From JANJUO01 sp942492935 (GTDB lineage Bacteria > Bacteroidota > Ignavibacteria > Kapaibacteriales > UBA2268): a DNA stretch of 64,000 nucleotides. The number at the start of each line of letters is the position of its first letter. Within the stretch, counting starts at the first letter, position 1. Below are positions 8,303 to 16,054 of this stretch, in pieces. The position numbers and the translations under genes are program-made. Where the stretch lies: positions 2,480,001 through 2,544,000 of the forward strand of contig OW818654.1 of the NCBI GenBank assembly GCA_942492935.1, in the 5' to 3' direction. The notes beneath the pieces were generated by a model. That model made no database searches, was not told the origin of the DNA, and worked only from the letters and a program-made list of their open reading frames with translations.

Positions 8303-9637
8303 ATGAAAAAAATTCTTGTTATATTATCTTTCTTAATTATATCATGTTTGCCTATTTTGGCTCAATCAGGAATGAAATTTGCTGAATTAGCTCAAAGATT
8401 AGACCCATATTTTGACCAAGAATTGATACTTGATTTAAAAAATCAACTACCGCAAGGAACAGATTATACAATTTGGGGCTGGGATGTAGGAGATTTTTCA
8501 GGAGATGGTCATAGTGATGTAGCTTTATCTTGTAGAGTTATGGGTGATAAAAAAAGATTAATACAAGTATTTTTATTTGTTGATATTGATGGTTTTTTAA
8601 AGAAAGTCGGACAGTATGAATATCAATTTTTGGAATTACCACTTGAAATTGGTGTTGCTATTAGAAGTAATACATGTTATGTTACTAAGAAAAATAAGCA
8701 ATTTGATTGGGTAATAACAGGTTATACTTTCGATAATGGTTGTATCATGAAAAATGATATTTATACTACTTATAGAATTGGAGATTATACTTATGAAAAA
8801 AACAGAAATTTTGTTAGTTTAAAAGGTTCAGAGAAATATTTACAGACTCGTAACGGCAAAACAGAATTTTACAGAGATTTTTTGATAATTCCTTCATACC
8901 AAAGAGGGAGATTATTGTATAAGGGTTATCAACAATCCGTTTTTGCTGATTACGTTGATTATTGTTTCGATGGTGCTTTTTGGTGGAAGGGAACTGCTGA
9001 TGCTTCTTTTACTACAAGTTCTGCTTATGATGAAGATTATTTATATTTTACAATTGAGGCAAATGACGATGTAGTTGTATCACAATATTGTGATACTTGT
9101 ATTGGTGATTATTTTGATATTTGGTTTGATATTAACAAATATAAAAATCCTAACGAAAGATTTTTGAAATGGAAAGGTACAAAACCTGCTTACAATAATG
9201 TTGCGGATTCAGGTATCTTCAAAATTACTGTTTACCCGGGTGATTTTAAAGAAAAGCCAGCAGACGTTAAAGTTTCAACAAATAGTGAATTAGGAAATAC
9301 TGCAAAAATTGAATCTAAAAATTTAAAAGCAATTTCTAATTTAACCGATAAGGGTTATATTGTTAAATTCAAAATTCCATTTACACTCTTTGGGTACAAT
9401 AGTAATCCACTTGCTACTATAGACCAATTTGAAATTGGTTGTAGTGTTGTGATGAATGATTATGACAATGAGTTTAGACCTGAAGAAAAAACTGAACTGT
9501 CAACATCTGCTTTACAACCACTTAACCCATCTACTTATGGTTGCCTTATTTTAATTGCAAATGATGAATGGTATGGCGAATCAGAAAATATATTTATTGA
9601 AGATATTTTGAAGAATCTACTCGAATATGGTTATTAG
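8303..9637 (+). CDS. Secreted protein with FG-GAP-like segment and CBM9-like domain
   Basis: The product is 444 residues with a signal peptide (MKKILVILSFLIISCLPILAQS). Near residue 55 is WDVGDFSGDGHSDVAL, a calcium-loop-like FG-GAP/VCBS segment. The second half (about 230-435) resembles the CBM9/DOMON-like beta-sandwich: EDYLYFTIEANDD, GDYFDIWFDINKY, GYIVKFKIPFTLFG and a closing MNDYDNE stretch, in the order seen in family 9 carbohydrate-binding modules. No catalytic domain is evident and no T9SS tail is seen, so it may remain periplasmic or be exported another way. The function is probably ligand or glycan binding, but unproven. It may share a transcript with the kinase 28 bp upstream. Confidence 0.7.
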   Translation: MKKILVILSFLIISCLPILAQSGMKFAELAQRLDPYFDQELILDLKNQLPQGTDYTIWGWDVGDFSGDGHSDVALSCRVMGDKKRLIQVFLFVDIDGFLKKVGQYEYQFLELPLEIGVAIRSNTCYVTKKNKQFDWVITGYTFDNGCIMKNDIYTTYRIGDYTYEKNRNFVSLKGSEKYLQTRNGKTEFYRDFLIIPSYQRGRLLYKGYQQSVFADYVDYCFDGAFWWKGTADASFTTSSAYDEDYLYFTIEANDDVVVSQYCDTCIGDYFDIWFDINKYKNPNERFLKWKGTKPAYNNVADSGIFKITVYPGDFKEKPADVKVSTNSELGNTAKIESKNLKAISNLTDKGYIVKFKIPFTLFGYNSNPLATIDQFEIGCSVVMNDYDNEFRPEEKTELSTSALQPLNPSTYGCLILIANDEWYGESENIFIEDILKNLLEYGY

Positions 9638-9710
9638 TAAAGTAATTTTATGAAACTACTTAGTCGCCAAATGAAAGAATCACGTGCAAAAAACAACTAA
9701 CTTTGTTCAA

Positions 9711-9743
9711 ACCCTTCCGAAGGTTACGAACCTTCGGAAGGGT
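9711..9743. repeat. Perfect hairpin, 15-bp arms, ACG loop
   Basis: ACCCTTCCGAAGGTT, then ACG, then the exact reverse complement. It is far more GC-rich than its surroundings. No T-run follows on either strand, so it is not a standard intrinsic terminator. The outer arm ACCCTTCC/GGAAGGGT is shared with the terminator hairpin at 15404-15437. It may be a REP-like palindrome or a bidirectional terminator between convergent genes. Confidence 0.75.
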
Positions 9744-9871
9744 AATTGACAAGTTAGATAAGAGAGCCATATATTTGTGTTAATTAACTTTCAGAATGAG
9801 TTTACATACCAATATTTCTAAAAAATGATAATAATAATTATTAATTGTTAGAAATTCTCAATATGGAATAA

Positions 9872-10003
9872 TTGTTTGAAACAAGCATTTCAACTACACA
9901 CAATGACCAGTTTGCTAAGTACAATACAAGAGGGATTGAACAGTTTTTAAACACATTCAACTCCTACGTTATTGCAGAAACTGGATTTTTTTGGAATATT
10001 TAA
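9872..10003 (+). pseudogene. Possible 43-codon gene remnant, unidentified
   Basis: An open stretch starting at TTG reads ...THNDQFAKYNTRGIEQFLNTF... and ends in TAA. The composition (Asp, Gln, Arg, Gly, Trp) looks more like real protein than the Ile/Asn/Lys-rich noise of other spacers here. It has no convincing start or upstream gene. I do not recognise the family; it could be a leftover of a lost gene or chance. Confidence 0.25.
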
Positions 10004-10029
10004 TATCTATGAACTCAATATGGTATTAA

Positions 10030-11214
10030 CTACCCCTTAGATATTTTCTTACAAATAAAAATAATTAATTCTGATTTAGAGTTTTTACTTCCAAAAATAT
10101 AAATGTCGCCACCATCTTTTAGACCTATTTTTTTCTTGAAATTCTCTGTGGTGTCAGGAAAATTTCTTAGTGAAATATTGGCACATTTATTTGGGCAGTA
10201 TTTTTGAATATCTTTTTTATTATATTTTGAAATATTTTGTATTTCAAAAATTCTTCCGGGAAAGTCTGAAATTAATACATTGCTTGAATATAAATGACTA
10301 TTTTCAGCTAATTTGATTAAATTAAAATTTATACTGATTTGATTAAAAAATCCAGATTTCATAATGGAGGAATTTGGCTCATAGAGGTAGGGGAGTGCGA
10401 TACCAAAATTTAATTTCGATAATAAATTATTATTTGTAAATACAAGCTTTTGAATACTTTTTTTTGTAAAATTTACAGTATGATATTCAATAATATCAAT
10501 TATTTTTTCGAAATCAAGAAGAAATAATAATTCCTTACATTCATTATCTACTGACAAAATATGTACTTCAGAAACAAATTTTAGTTCTAAAATTGCTTTA
10601 GAAATATCAAGGAGTGGGGAAGTCTTGATTAGCAATTTCTTTGTTAAATTTTTTAGTAAATCAAGTAAGTTTATCACATTTGGAACTGTATCATCAAGAA
10701 AATATAGTTTATTGCCTTTTTCACTTCTTCTGTGAGGGTCAATGTATATGAAATCAAATTTTGCTTCAGAAGATTTCAGAAAATTTTCTGCATCATCTTT
10801 GATTATTTTAATATTTGTTAAATTCAAAATTTTTGAATTGTATTCAAAATACTCACATAATTCCTCATCTTTTTCAATATAATAATGTGATTTTGCTTTT
10901 TTTGATAGGAAAATTGAATCAATTCCCATACCACCTGTTAAGTCAGCTGATATATCATAATTACAAATATTTGCTTTATAATCGGCTGTTATTTCAGATG
11001 AAGATTGTTCTGTGCTTAATCTTGGAGGAATTAACAAATCATAATTATTATAAATTTCAGGTAATTTTTCACGAATTCTTTGACGAAGTGCAATTTGATT
11101 AATAGCAAATTTAGTATTTACATCACTTTTATTATCAAACTTCAAAAACAATTCATTTACATTTTTTTCAAGGTTTGTTTTGATAAATTGTTGAATAGTA
11201 TCGGTTAATTTCAT
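10030..11214 (-). CDS. Class I SAM-dependent methyltransferase with THUMP-like C-terminus (PG_1098 type)
   Basis: The 394-residue protein resembles the Bacteroidota PG_1098 family: N-terminal helices, a Rossmann methyltransferase core with motif I DLTGGMGIDSIFL, acidic YIEKDEELCEYFEYN (motif II region) and catalytic-loop IDPHRR, then a ferredoxin-like segment and a C-terminal THUMP-like domain (NFPDTTENFKKKIGLKDGGDIYIFG). Such proteins are thought to methylate RNA, but the target is not known to me. It lies 78 bp downstream of the phosphofructokinase gene on the same strand. The spacer before it encodes an unrelated methyltransferase-motif-like peptide whose stop overlaps this ATG. Confidence 0.83.
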   Translation of the reverse strand: MKLTDTIQQFIKTNLEKNVNELFLKFDNKSDVNTKFAINQIALRQRIREKLPEIYNNYDLLIPPRLSTEQSSSEITADYKANICNYDISADLTGGMGIDSIFLSKKAKSHYYIEKDEELCEYFEYNSKILNLTNIKIIKDDAENFLKSSEAKFDFIYIDPHRRSEKGNKLYFLDDTVPNVINLLDLLKNLTKKLLIKTSPLLDISKAILELKFVSEVHILSVDNECKELLFLLDFEKIIDIIEYHTVNFTKKSIQKLVFTNNNLLSKLNFGIALPYLYEPNSSIMKSGFFNQISINFNLIKLAENSHLYSSNVLISDFPGRIFEIQNISKYNKKDIQKYCPNKCANISLRNFPDTTENFKKKIGLKDGGDIYIFGSKNSKSELIIFICKKISKG

Positions 11215-11232
11215 AATTTTACTTCACCTGTT

Positions 11233-11263
11233 CCACAGCCAATATCAGCAATATTGGCTGTGG
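11233..11263. repeat. Perfect inverted repeat in the spacer before the methyltransferase gene
   Basis: CCACAGCCAATAT, five-base loop CAGCA, then ATATTGGCTGTGG: 13-bp perfect arms. It follows the phosphofructokinase stop on the minus strand but lacks a T-run, so a terminator role is doubtful. The same bases can be read on the minus strand as a peptide with a SAM-methyltransferase motif I (see findings). Confidence 0.7.
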
Positions 11264-11292
11264 GAGGCAATTTATAAAACAAACTTAACGCT

Positions 11293-12564
11293 TTACAACT
11301 CAAATCTTTGTTCCCAACCCATCGGAAGAAGATGGTCAGTATCAAATCCGGGAACAGGACCAATTAACGGACCAGCATAATCAAGAAAATCTTCACTAAT
11401 ATCTTTACCATAAGAACCAATGAAGTTGATTGGCATAGTACGAGTTAAACCAGCAACTTTTTCAAGCTCTAAAAATTCAGTTTTAATTGAATAAGTATGT
11501 AGATGTCCTGTCCTTTTAATTACAACACTTCCACTTCCTCTTTCAGAATATCTTACAGCTTCTTTGCCTACAAATTCTGCCTCTAATGCATCAACTATCG
11601 AAACATCAGGGAACGACCTTGCAACATATCCTAAAACGTCTGCTCTTACCCTTTCCTTAGGGAATGCTTGTTGTAATTTCAAAGCTAAATATCGTGCCAT
11701 TACAGAACTTCCAACACTCAAACTAATGCCACCCATATTTTGTTCATTTTCTACTTTTTCATTCAACTCTTCGGAAGCAATATCAGCAATTAAGCGATAT
11801 TTGTCTTCACCATTTTCTTGGTAAAAGTGTCTAATACCTTCTGATACAACAACATAAGCCCTACTTGGATTTGAAGTTCTTGATAAAACATCTTCAACGT
11901 CTCCTAAAAAATGGTCAAGTTGAAATGTTCTTTCTGGCAAGTATATTAAATGAGGCCCACCATCACTTCTCAATAGAGCAGTAGCAGCTCCCAGAAATCC
12001 TGAATCACGTCCCATTATCACTTGCACATGAATACCACCTTGAGAGCGATTTTCTTGGTCTAAACCAAAAGCAATTTTTGCAACTGTTAAAGCAGCACTA
12101 CCATAACCAGGGCAGTGGTCAGTTTCCACCAAATCGTTATCAATAGTTTTGGGAATATGAACAATGTCGATATTATGATTCAATTTTGAAGCAGCATTTT
12201 TTATTCTATTAGCGATTGTTGCAGTAGAATCACCACCTATCATAAAAAATTTATTTACATTGTAACCTTTTAATTTTTCTGCTATTTCTCCAGCACTATC
12301 TTCATTTACATTAAATTTGGAAGTACCAAGATAAGAACCCGGTTTTCTACGAATATCATTAATTTTCAATTCTGAAAATTCACTCATTATTAGAAAATCA
12401 TTTGTAATTATACCATCAATTCCTCTGATGGGTCCCCATACTTCAATATCCTTCTTTCTTAATTCGTTAGCTACACCAAAAAGTGTTCTGTTAATTACAG
12501 AAGTGGGTCCTCCAAATTGAGCAACTACAGCTAATTTTTTTTTGCGAAAACTATTTTTTTCCAT
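11293..12564 (-). CDS. 6-phosphofructokinase, probably pyrophosphate-dependent
   Basis: This 423-residue PFK phosphorylates fructose 6-phosphate in glycolysis. Family motifs are VAQFGGPTSVINRTLFG at the N-terminus, MIGGDSTATIA (110-117), PKTIDNDL (138-145), MGRDSGFLGAATALLR and a YLPERTF segment. Lys139 of PKTIDND is the residue typical of PPi-dependent enzymes, where ATP enzymes have Gly. However, Ser113 in GGDST stands where PPi enzymes usually have Asp and ATP enzymes Gly, so donor specificity is inferred, not certain. A TAATTTTG box lies 33 nt upstream of the ATG. HMG-CoA lyase lies upstream on the same strand with a 92-bp gap. Confidence 0.88.
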   Translation of the reverse strand: MEKNSFRKKKLAVVAQFGGPTSVINRTLFGVANELRKKDIEVWGPIRGIDGIITNDFLIMSEFSELKINDIRRKPGSYLGTSKFNVNEDSAGEIAEKLKGYNVNKFFMIGGDSTATIANRIKNAASKLNHNIDIVHIPKTIDNDLVETDHCPGYGSAALTVAKIAFGLDQENRSQGGIHVQVIMGRDSGFLGAATALLRSDGGPHLIYLPERTFQLDHFLGDVEDVLSRTSNPSRAYVVVSEGIRHFYQENGEDKYRLIADIASEELNEKVENEQNMGGISLSVGSSVMARYLALKLQQAFPKERVRADVLGYVARSFPDVSIVDALEAEFVGKEAVRYSERGSGSVVIKRTGHLHTYSIKTEFLELEKVAGLTRTMPINFIGSYGKDISEDFLDYAGPLIGPVPGFDTDHLLPMGWEQRFEL

Positions 12565-12597
12565 TTGAAAATCCTATTACTGTAATAAAAGTCGATG

Positions 12598-12605
12598 CAA
12601 AATTA
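12598..12605 (-). promoter_or_regulatory. Candidate promoter -7 box for phosphofructokinase (TAATTTTG)
   Basis: TAATTTTG on the minus strand, 33 nt upstream of the ATG, fits TAnnTTTG. It implies that the gene can be transcribed independently of the HMG-CoA lyase gene upstream. Confidence 0.45.
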
Positions 12606-12656
12606 CAATATTCTTAGTTAATATTTTTTAAAATTTCTAAACTCATCTATTAAATA

Positions 12657-13511
12657 TTATTTTTTAAAAACAAAACGAGCATAATCCTGAGCTTCTTTGA
12701 ACGCATCATAATTAAATTCTGGAATTTCTTCGTTAATTTCTTCACAAAATGCAATTATATTTTCGGTCGCCAAATTGCCTACTAATTCATCATCTGTCAT
12801 TGGACAACCTCCTAAACCCATAATTGCTCCATCAAATCTTCTACAACCAGAATCATAAGCAGCAATTAATTTTTCTTTCCAATTATTTGGAGTTGTATGA
12901 AAATGAACACCAAATTCGATAAATGGAAATTCTTGAATCAAATTCTGAATGATTTGGTTAATATCAAATACTTTAGCTACACCTATTGTATCGGCAAATG
13001 AAATAACTTCAATGCCTGATTCGATTAATTTGTCCACCCAGCCAGCAACGACATCAAAATTGAAATCATCTTTGTATGGATTTCCAAATCCCATCGAAAG
13101 ATAGATTACTAATTCTTTATTATATTGAAAAGCCAAATTATGAATTTCTTCAACTCTTAACAAAGATTGTTCGATTGAAGAATTTGTATTTTTCTGCTGA
13201 AATGTTTCTGACACAGAAAACGGGAATCCAATACAATCAATTTCTTGGTGCATACATACAGTTTCTGCACCCTTCATATTGGCAACTATTGCCAGAAGTT
13301 TGGAATATGTACCTGATAAATCAAGTTTTTTTAATACATCACCTGTATCAAACATTTGAGGAACAGCTTTGGGAGAAACAAAACTACCAAAATCAATCGT
13401 ATCAAAACCTACTTTTAGCAATTTATTGATATATTCTGCTTTTATTTCAGTAGGAATAAAATCCTTTAATCCCTGCATTGCATCTCTGGGACATTCAATT
13501 AATTTAATCAT
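12657..13511 (-). CDS. mvaB: Hydroxymethylglutaryl-CoA lyase
   Basis: HMG-CoA lyase splits HMG-CoA into acetoacetate and acetyl-CoA, the last step of leucine breakdown. The 284 residues form the TIM barrel of the DRE-TIM family: the N-terminal ECPRDAMQG with the catalytic Arg-Asp pair, DFGSFVSPKAVPQM, ISFADTIGVA, the metal-binding FGVHFHTTPNN histidines, and RRFDGAIMGLGGCPM with the active-site cysteine in GLGGCP. The complete set of marks makes this confident. No other leucine or ketone-body genes are adjacent, so its partner enzymes must be elsewhere. Confidence 0.93.
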   Translation of the reverse strand: MIKLIECPRDAMQGLKDFIPTEIKAEYINKLLKVGFDTIDFGSFVSPKAVPQMFDTGDVLKKLDLSGTYSKLLAIVANMKGAETVCMHQEIDCIGFPFSVSETFQQKNTNSSIEQSLLRVEEIHNLAFQYNKELVIYLSMGFGNPYKDDFNFDVVAGWVDKLIESGIEVISFADTIGVAKVFDINQIIQNLIQEFPFIEFGVHFHTTPNNWKEKLIAAYDSGCRRFDGAIMGLGGCPMTDDELVGNLATENIIAFCEEINEEIPEFNYDAFKEAQDYARFVFKK

Positions 13512-13926
13512 TTGCTCAAAAATTAAAAAGTATTATTAAATCAAATTACAAAATTGCAAAATTTATTATTAATTAAAATAATAATTATTATTAAATAATT
13601 TTTTCATTTACAACACAAGTATAAAATTAATAAAATAAATGAAAAAAATAAAAGAAAAAATTCAAAGAATATGAAGTTTTTTACAAAATTAAGCATCTAT
13701 TAACATTACAATTAAAAAATATATTTGTATATTCACATAATATTGGATTAGTCCTTAATTATATAAATTAAAAAACAAAAAATATCAAAATAGTTTTTAC
13801 ACAATCAGCCGTTTAGAAATGATTTTAAATTTTCATTCAAAAGAAGTGTTCCAAATAATATTCAAAACAATTAAAATAATAATAATATACTACCGTCCCG
13901 ATTTTTTTTTCAAAAGGAATAGAATT
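13512..13926. other. Divergent AT-rich spacer
   Basis: The sequence is very AT-rich, between the start of mvaB (minus) and the secreted protein (plus). It contains a TATATTTG box at 13720-13727. An in-frame ATG at 13819 lies here but encodes a non-signal-like leader and is rejected as the start. Confidence 0.6.
13720..13727 (+). promoter_or_regulatory. Candidate promoter -7 box (TATATTTG)
   Basis: TATATTTG fits TAnnTTTG, but it is 199 nt before the preferred ATG at 13927, which would mean a long leader. Weak support. Confidence 0.25.
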
Positions 13927-15375
13927 ATGAAAAATGTAACTATTTTATTTGTTTTATTATTTGGTAGCTTGAGTTTATTTTCAAAAGATTATGAATTATT
14001 GAAAAGTGAAAATTATTCAGTATATTCAGGTTATAAAATATTGTATGCAATAAAGATTGATTCTGTCGTAAAAAAAGATGATGGAGTTAGATATTATAAT
14101 CATCCAAATGTTACAATAAATCCAAACACATATTGCTATAATATATCAACAAATTCTTGGCTTGGTGCTGAAGTGATTTTAAAAGATGGTTATTGGAAGT
14201 TTAGCACTTTACCAGATAGATATGTTCAAATTAAAGATGAAGCTAATCTTAATGATACGTGGGTATTTGCTGAGAAAATTGGTGAATATAGTATAACAGC
14301 AAAAGTTAGTGGGTTTGAAACAGCAATTATTAATGGTACTGTTGATAGCATAAAAGTAATATCCTTGTATGTAGGTTATTTAGGTGTGCAATTTAATGAA
14401 AATCATTTTATAGATTTGAAAATCAAAATTAGTAAAAATTATGGTTTTTATTCCTTATTTGAATTTTACAATTTCCCTTATGAATATAATGAAATCAAAA
14501 CATTAGCTGCAATTAATGACCCAAAGTATATGCCTTATTCTGAATTTGATGTTTTTAATTTTAATATTGGGGACGAGTTTCATATAGGTGAATATGCGAA
14601 ATCAAGCAATTATTCCTTATGGGATGCTGATATAATATTAAAGGTATTAGATAAAAAAATTAATGAAGGACCTCCTTTCAATATAGAATACAAATTCAAA
14701 AAAATTGCAAAAATTGTAGATTTATACAAACCTGATAAAATTGATACTACGATTTTTATAAATGGGGAAGTAACTGAAAAATTTACAATTGGAAGTAGAG
14801 ATACTCTATTTTTTGGGGGTCATATTATTAATGATGGGAATGATGGGTATTTTTATAGTGTACCTTCTTATTTTTTTGATGATGACTTCAACAAAATGGC
14901 TCAATTTAATTACTTATTTCTACAAAAAATTAGTGATAGCTGTTTAAAAGAATTTTCGCCAGATGGTTTCACGAGATATTTATATTTTAATGGTCTTGGT
15001 GGACCATATTATTCTGATAACTATGATGTTTATAATTATTCCTCAAGAGGATTAAGATATTACAAAAAAGGCACTGAAGAATGGGGAACTCCATTTAAAG
15101 AGGAAGATTTGGGAGTATCAGTTGAAGGTGAATATAATACGAATTTTAATACGATATATAATCCAATTAGTGATGAATTAGTAATTGCTTCTGAAATACC
15201 TATTGAAAACTATAGATTAATGATTTATGATATAAACGGAAAAAATATTTATGAAGAATTTATTTTGACAGAGAGAATTTCAATGTCAAAACTATTTAAT
15301 GGCATTTATCTTTTTAAAATTATATCAACTGATGGTAGAAGTATCAATCAAGGAAAATTTTCTATTATAAGGTAG
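13927..15375 (+). CDS. Secreted protein with T9SS type A sorting domain
   Basis: The product is 482 residues from the ATG at 13927. I prefer this start to the in-frame ATG at 13819 because it begins directly with a signal peptide (MKNVTILFVLLFGSLSLFSKD) and follows an AAAGGAAT ribosome-binding-like stretch. The body is beta-rich, with many Tyr, Asn and Asp, and matches no family I recognise. The last ~80 residues (from about YNPISDELVIAS through YRLMIYDINGKNIYEE to GIYLFKIISTDGRSINQGKFSIIR) form a T9SS type A C-terminal sorting domain, so the protein should cross the outer membrane by type IX secretion. A hairpin terminator follows at 15404. Function unknown. Confidence 0.82.
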   Translation: MKNVTILFVLLFGSLSLFSKDYELLKSENYSVYSGYKILYAIKIDSVVKKDDGVRYYNHPNVTINPNTYCYNISTNSWLGAEVILKDGYWKFSTLPDRYVQIKDEANLNDTWVFAEKIGEYSITAKVSGFETAIINGTVDSIKVISLYVGYLGVQFNENHFIDLKIKISKNYGFYSLFEFYNFPYEYNEIKTLAAINDPKYMPYSEFDVFNFNIGDEFHIGEYAKSSNYSLWDADIILKVLDKKINEGPPFNIEYKFKKIAKIVDLYKPDKIDTTIFINGEVTEKFTIGSRDTLFFGGHIINDGNDGYFYSVPSYFFDDDFNKMAQFNYLFLQKISDSCLKEFSPDGFTRYLYFNGLGGPYYSDNYDVYNYSSRGLRYYKKGTEEWGTPFKEEDLGVSVEGEYNTNFNTIYNPISDELVIASEIPIENYRLMIYDINGKNIYEEFILTERISMSKLFNGIYLFKIISTDGRSINQGKFSIIR

Positions 15376-15403
15376 AAGGCACTTATTTGAGATTGGTAAT
15401 TAA

Positions 15404-15437
15404 AAACCCTTCCTAAATATTTTTTTGGGAAGGGTTT
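15404..15437. terminator. Bidirectional terminator between convergent genes
   Basis: AAACCCTTCC (15404-15413) pairs with GGAAGGGTTT (15428-15437) around a 14-nt AT-rich loop; CTTTT follows on the plus strand. It sits 29 bp after the stop of the T9SS cargo gene and before the convergent SHOCT-like gene. Confidence 0.75.
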
Positions 15438-15459
15438 CTTTTAACAAAATTTGTCATTA

Positions 15460-16050
15460 TTAATTTATTGATGAAGTTCCGAAGAATTTATCCTTTAGTT
15501 TCTCTTTTTCCAAAACCACATTTTTCAAATCTTTGTACTCTTGTTCATCAATTGCTTTCATTTTATAAAGATGATGCAATCTTTCAATTTCATCAACAGT
15601 ATTAACTTCACCTGGAATGTGGGTCTTCAAATCATATTCTAATTTAGCTTTTACTATTTCATCAATAAACTGGTCTATTTTTTCCTTTGAAGGACTATTT
15701 TTCATAAAAACTAATGGTTCTGGTAATGAATCAAGAACTATATATTTAAAGTAATTTACATAGAGCATAATAAAACAAAATACGCAAGGAATTAAAACAA
15801 ATATAAAATTATCAAAATCATTACCATCAAAAAATACAGAATAAGATATATAAATCAACCAAATCAAGAAAATCGAACTCAAAATTGCCCATTTTTTTGG
15901 GATTTGAGTTACTTCTCTTGCATTCAATTGAAGTCCATCAAAATATACTTTAAATTTTGAAGAACTAAATAAATTAGCATATTCTACATTAATACCATTA
16001 AAATCCAGTTGAAAGCTGAATTTTGTAAATAATTTTCTTTGGATGAACAT
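15460..16050 (-). CDS. Membrane protein with SHOCT-like C-terminus
   Basis: The product is 196 residues from the ATG at 16050, four bases after the yfhO stop; a longer frame exists but would need a TTG inside yfhO. Two hydrophobic segments follow a ~60-residue N-terminal beta-like region (WAILSSIFLIWLIYISYSVF and FIFVLIPCVFCFIMLYVNYF). The C-terminal soluble part ends with IERLHHLYKMKAIDEQEYKDLKNVVLEKEK, which resembles the short SHOCT oligomerisation motif (L..L...G.I...EY...K). Function is unknown. The tight spacing suggests co-transcription with yfhO. Confidence 0.7.
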   Translation of the reverse strand: MFIQRKLFTKFSFQLDFNGINVEYANLFSSSKFKVYFDGLQLNAREVTQIPKKWAILSSIFLIWLIYISYSVFFDGNDFDNFIFVLIPCVFCFIMLYVNYFKYIVLDSLPEPLVFMKNSPSKEKIDQFIDEIVKAKLEYDLKTHIPGEVNTVDEIERLHHLYKMKAIDEQEYKDLKNVVLEKEKLKDKFFGTSSIN

Positions 16051-16054
16051 TTTA

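Larger units (their letters stand above)
9638..10029. other. Convergent spacer with hairpin and short gene-like remnant
   Basis: The spacer lies between two convergent genes. It holds a perfect 15-bp-arm hairpin (9711-9743) and a 43-codon open segment (9872-10003), both listed separately. No full gene is visible. Confidence 0.6.

Noticed and set aside
10815..11102. 95-codon plus-strand frame opposite the PG_1098-type methyltransferase
   Set aside because: It is the antisense shadow of a well-supported gene, with no recognisable motif.
11233..11263. Intrinsic terminator for the phosphofructokinase gene
   Set aside because: The hairpin is strong but no T-run follows on the minus strand, so it is listed as a repeat instead.
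13076..13429. 117-codon plus-strand frame opposite HMG-CoA lyase
   Set aside because: Antisense shadow with no family marks; the minus-strand gene has a full active site.
13819..13926. Upstream in-frame ATG extending the T9SS cargo gene by 36 codons
   Set aside because: The extension is Ile/Lys/Phe-rich noise and would bury the signal peptide; the ATG at 13927 has a purine-rich ribosome-binding-like stretch and begins with the signal peptide.
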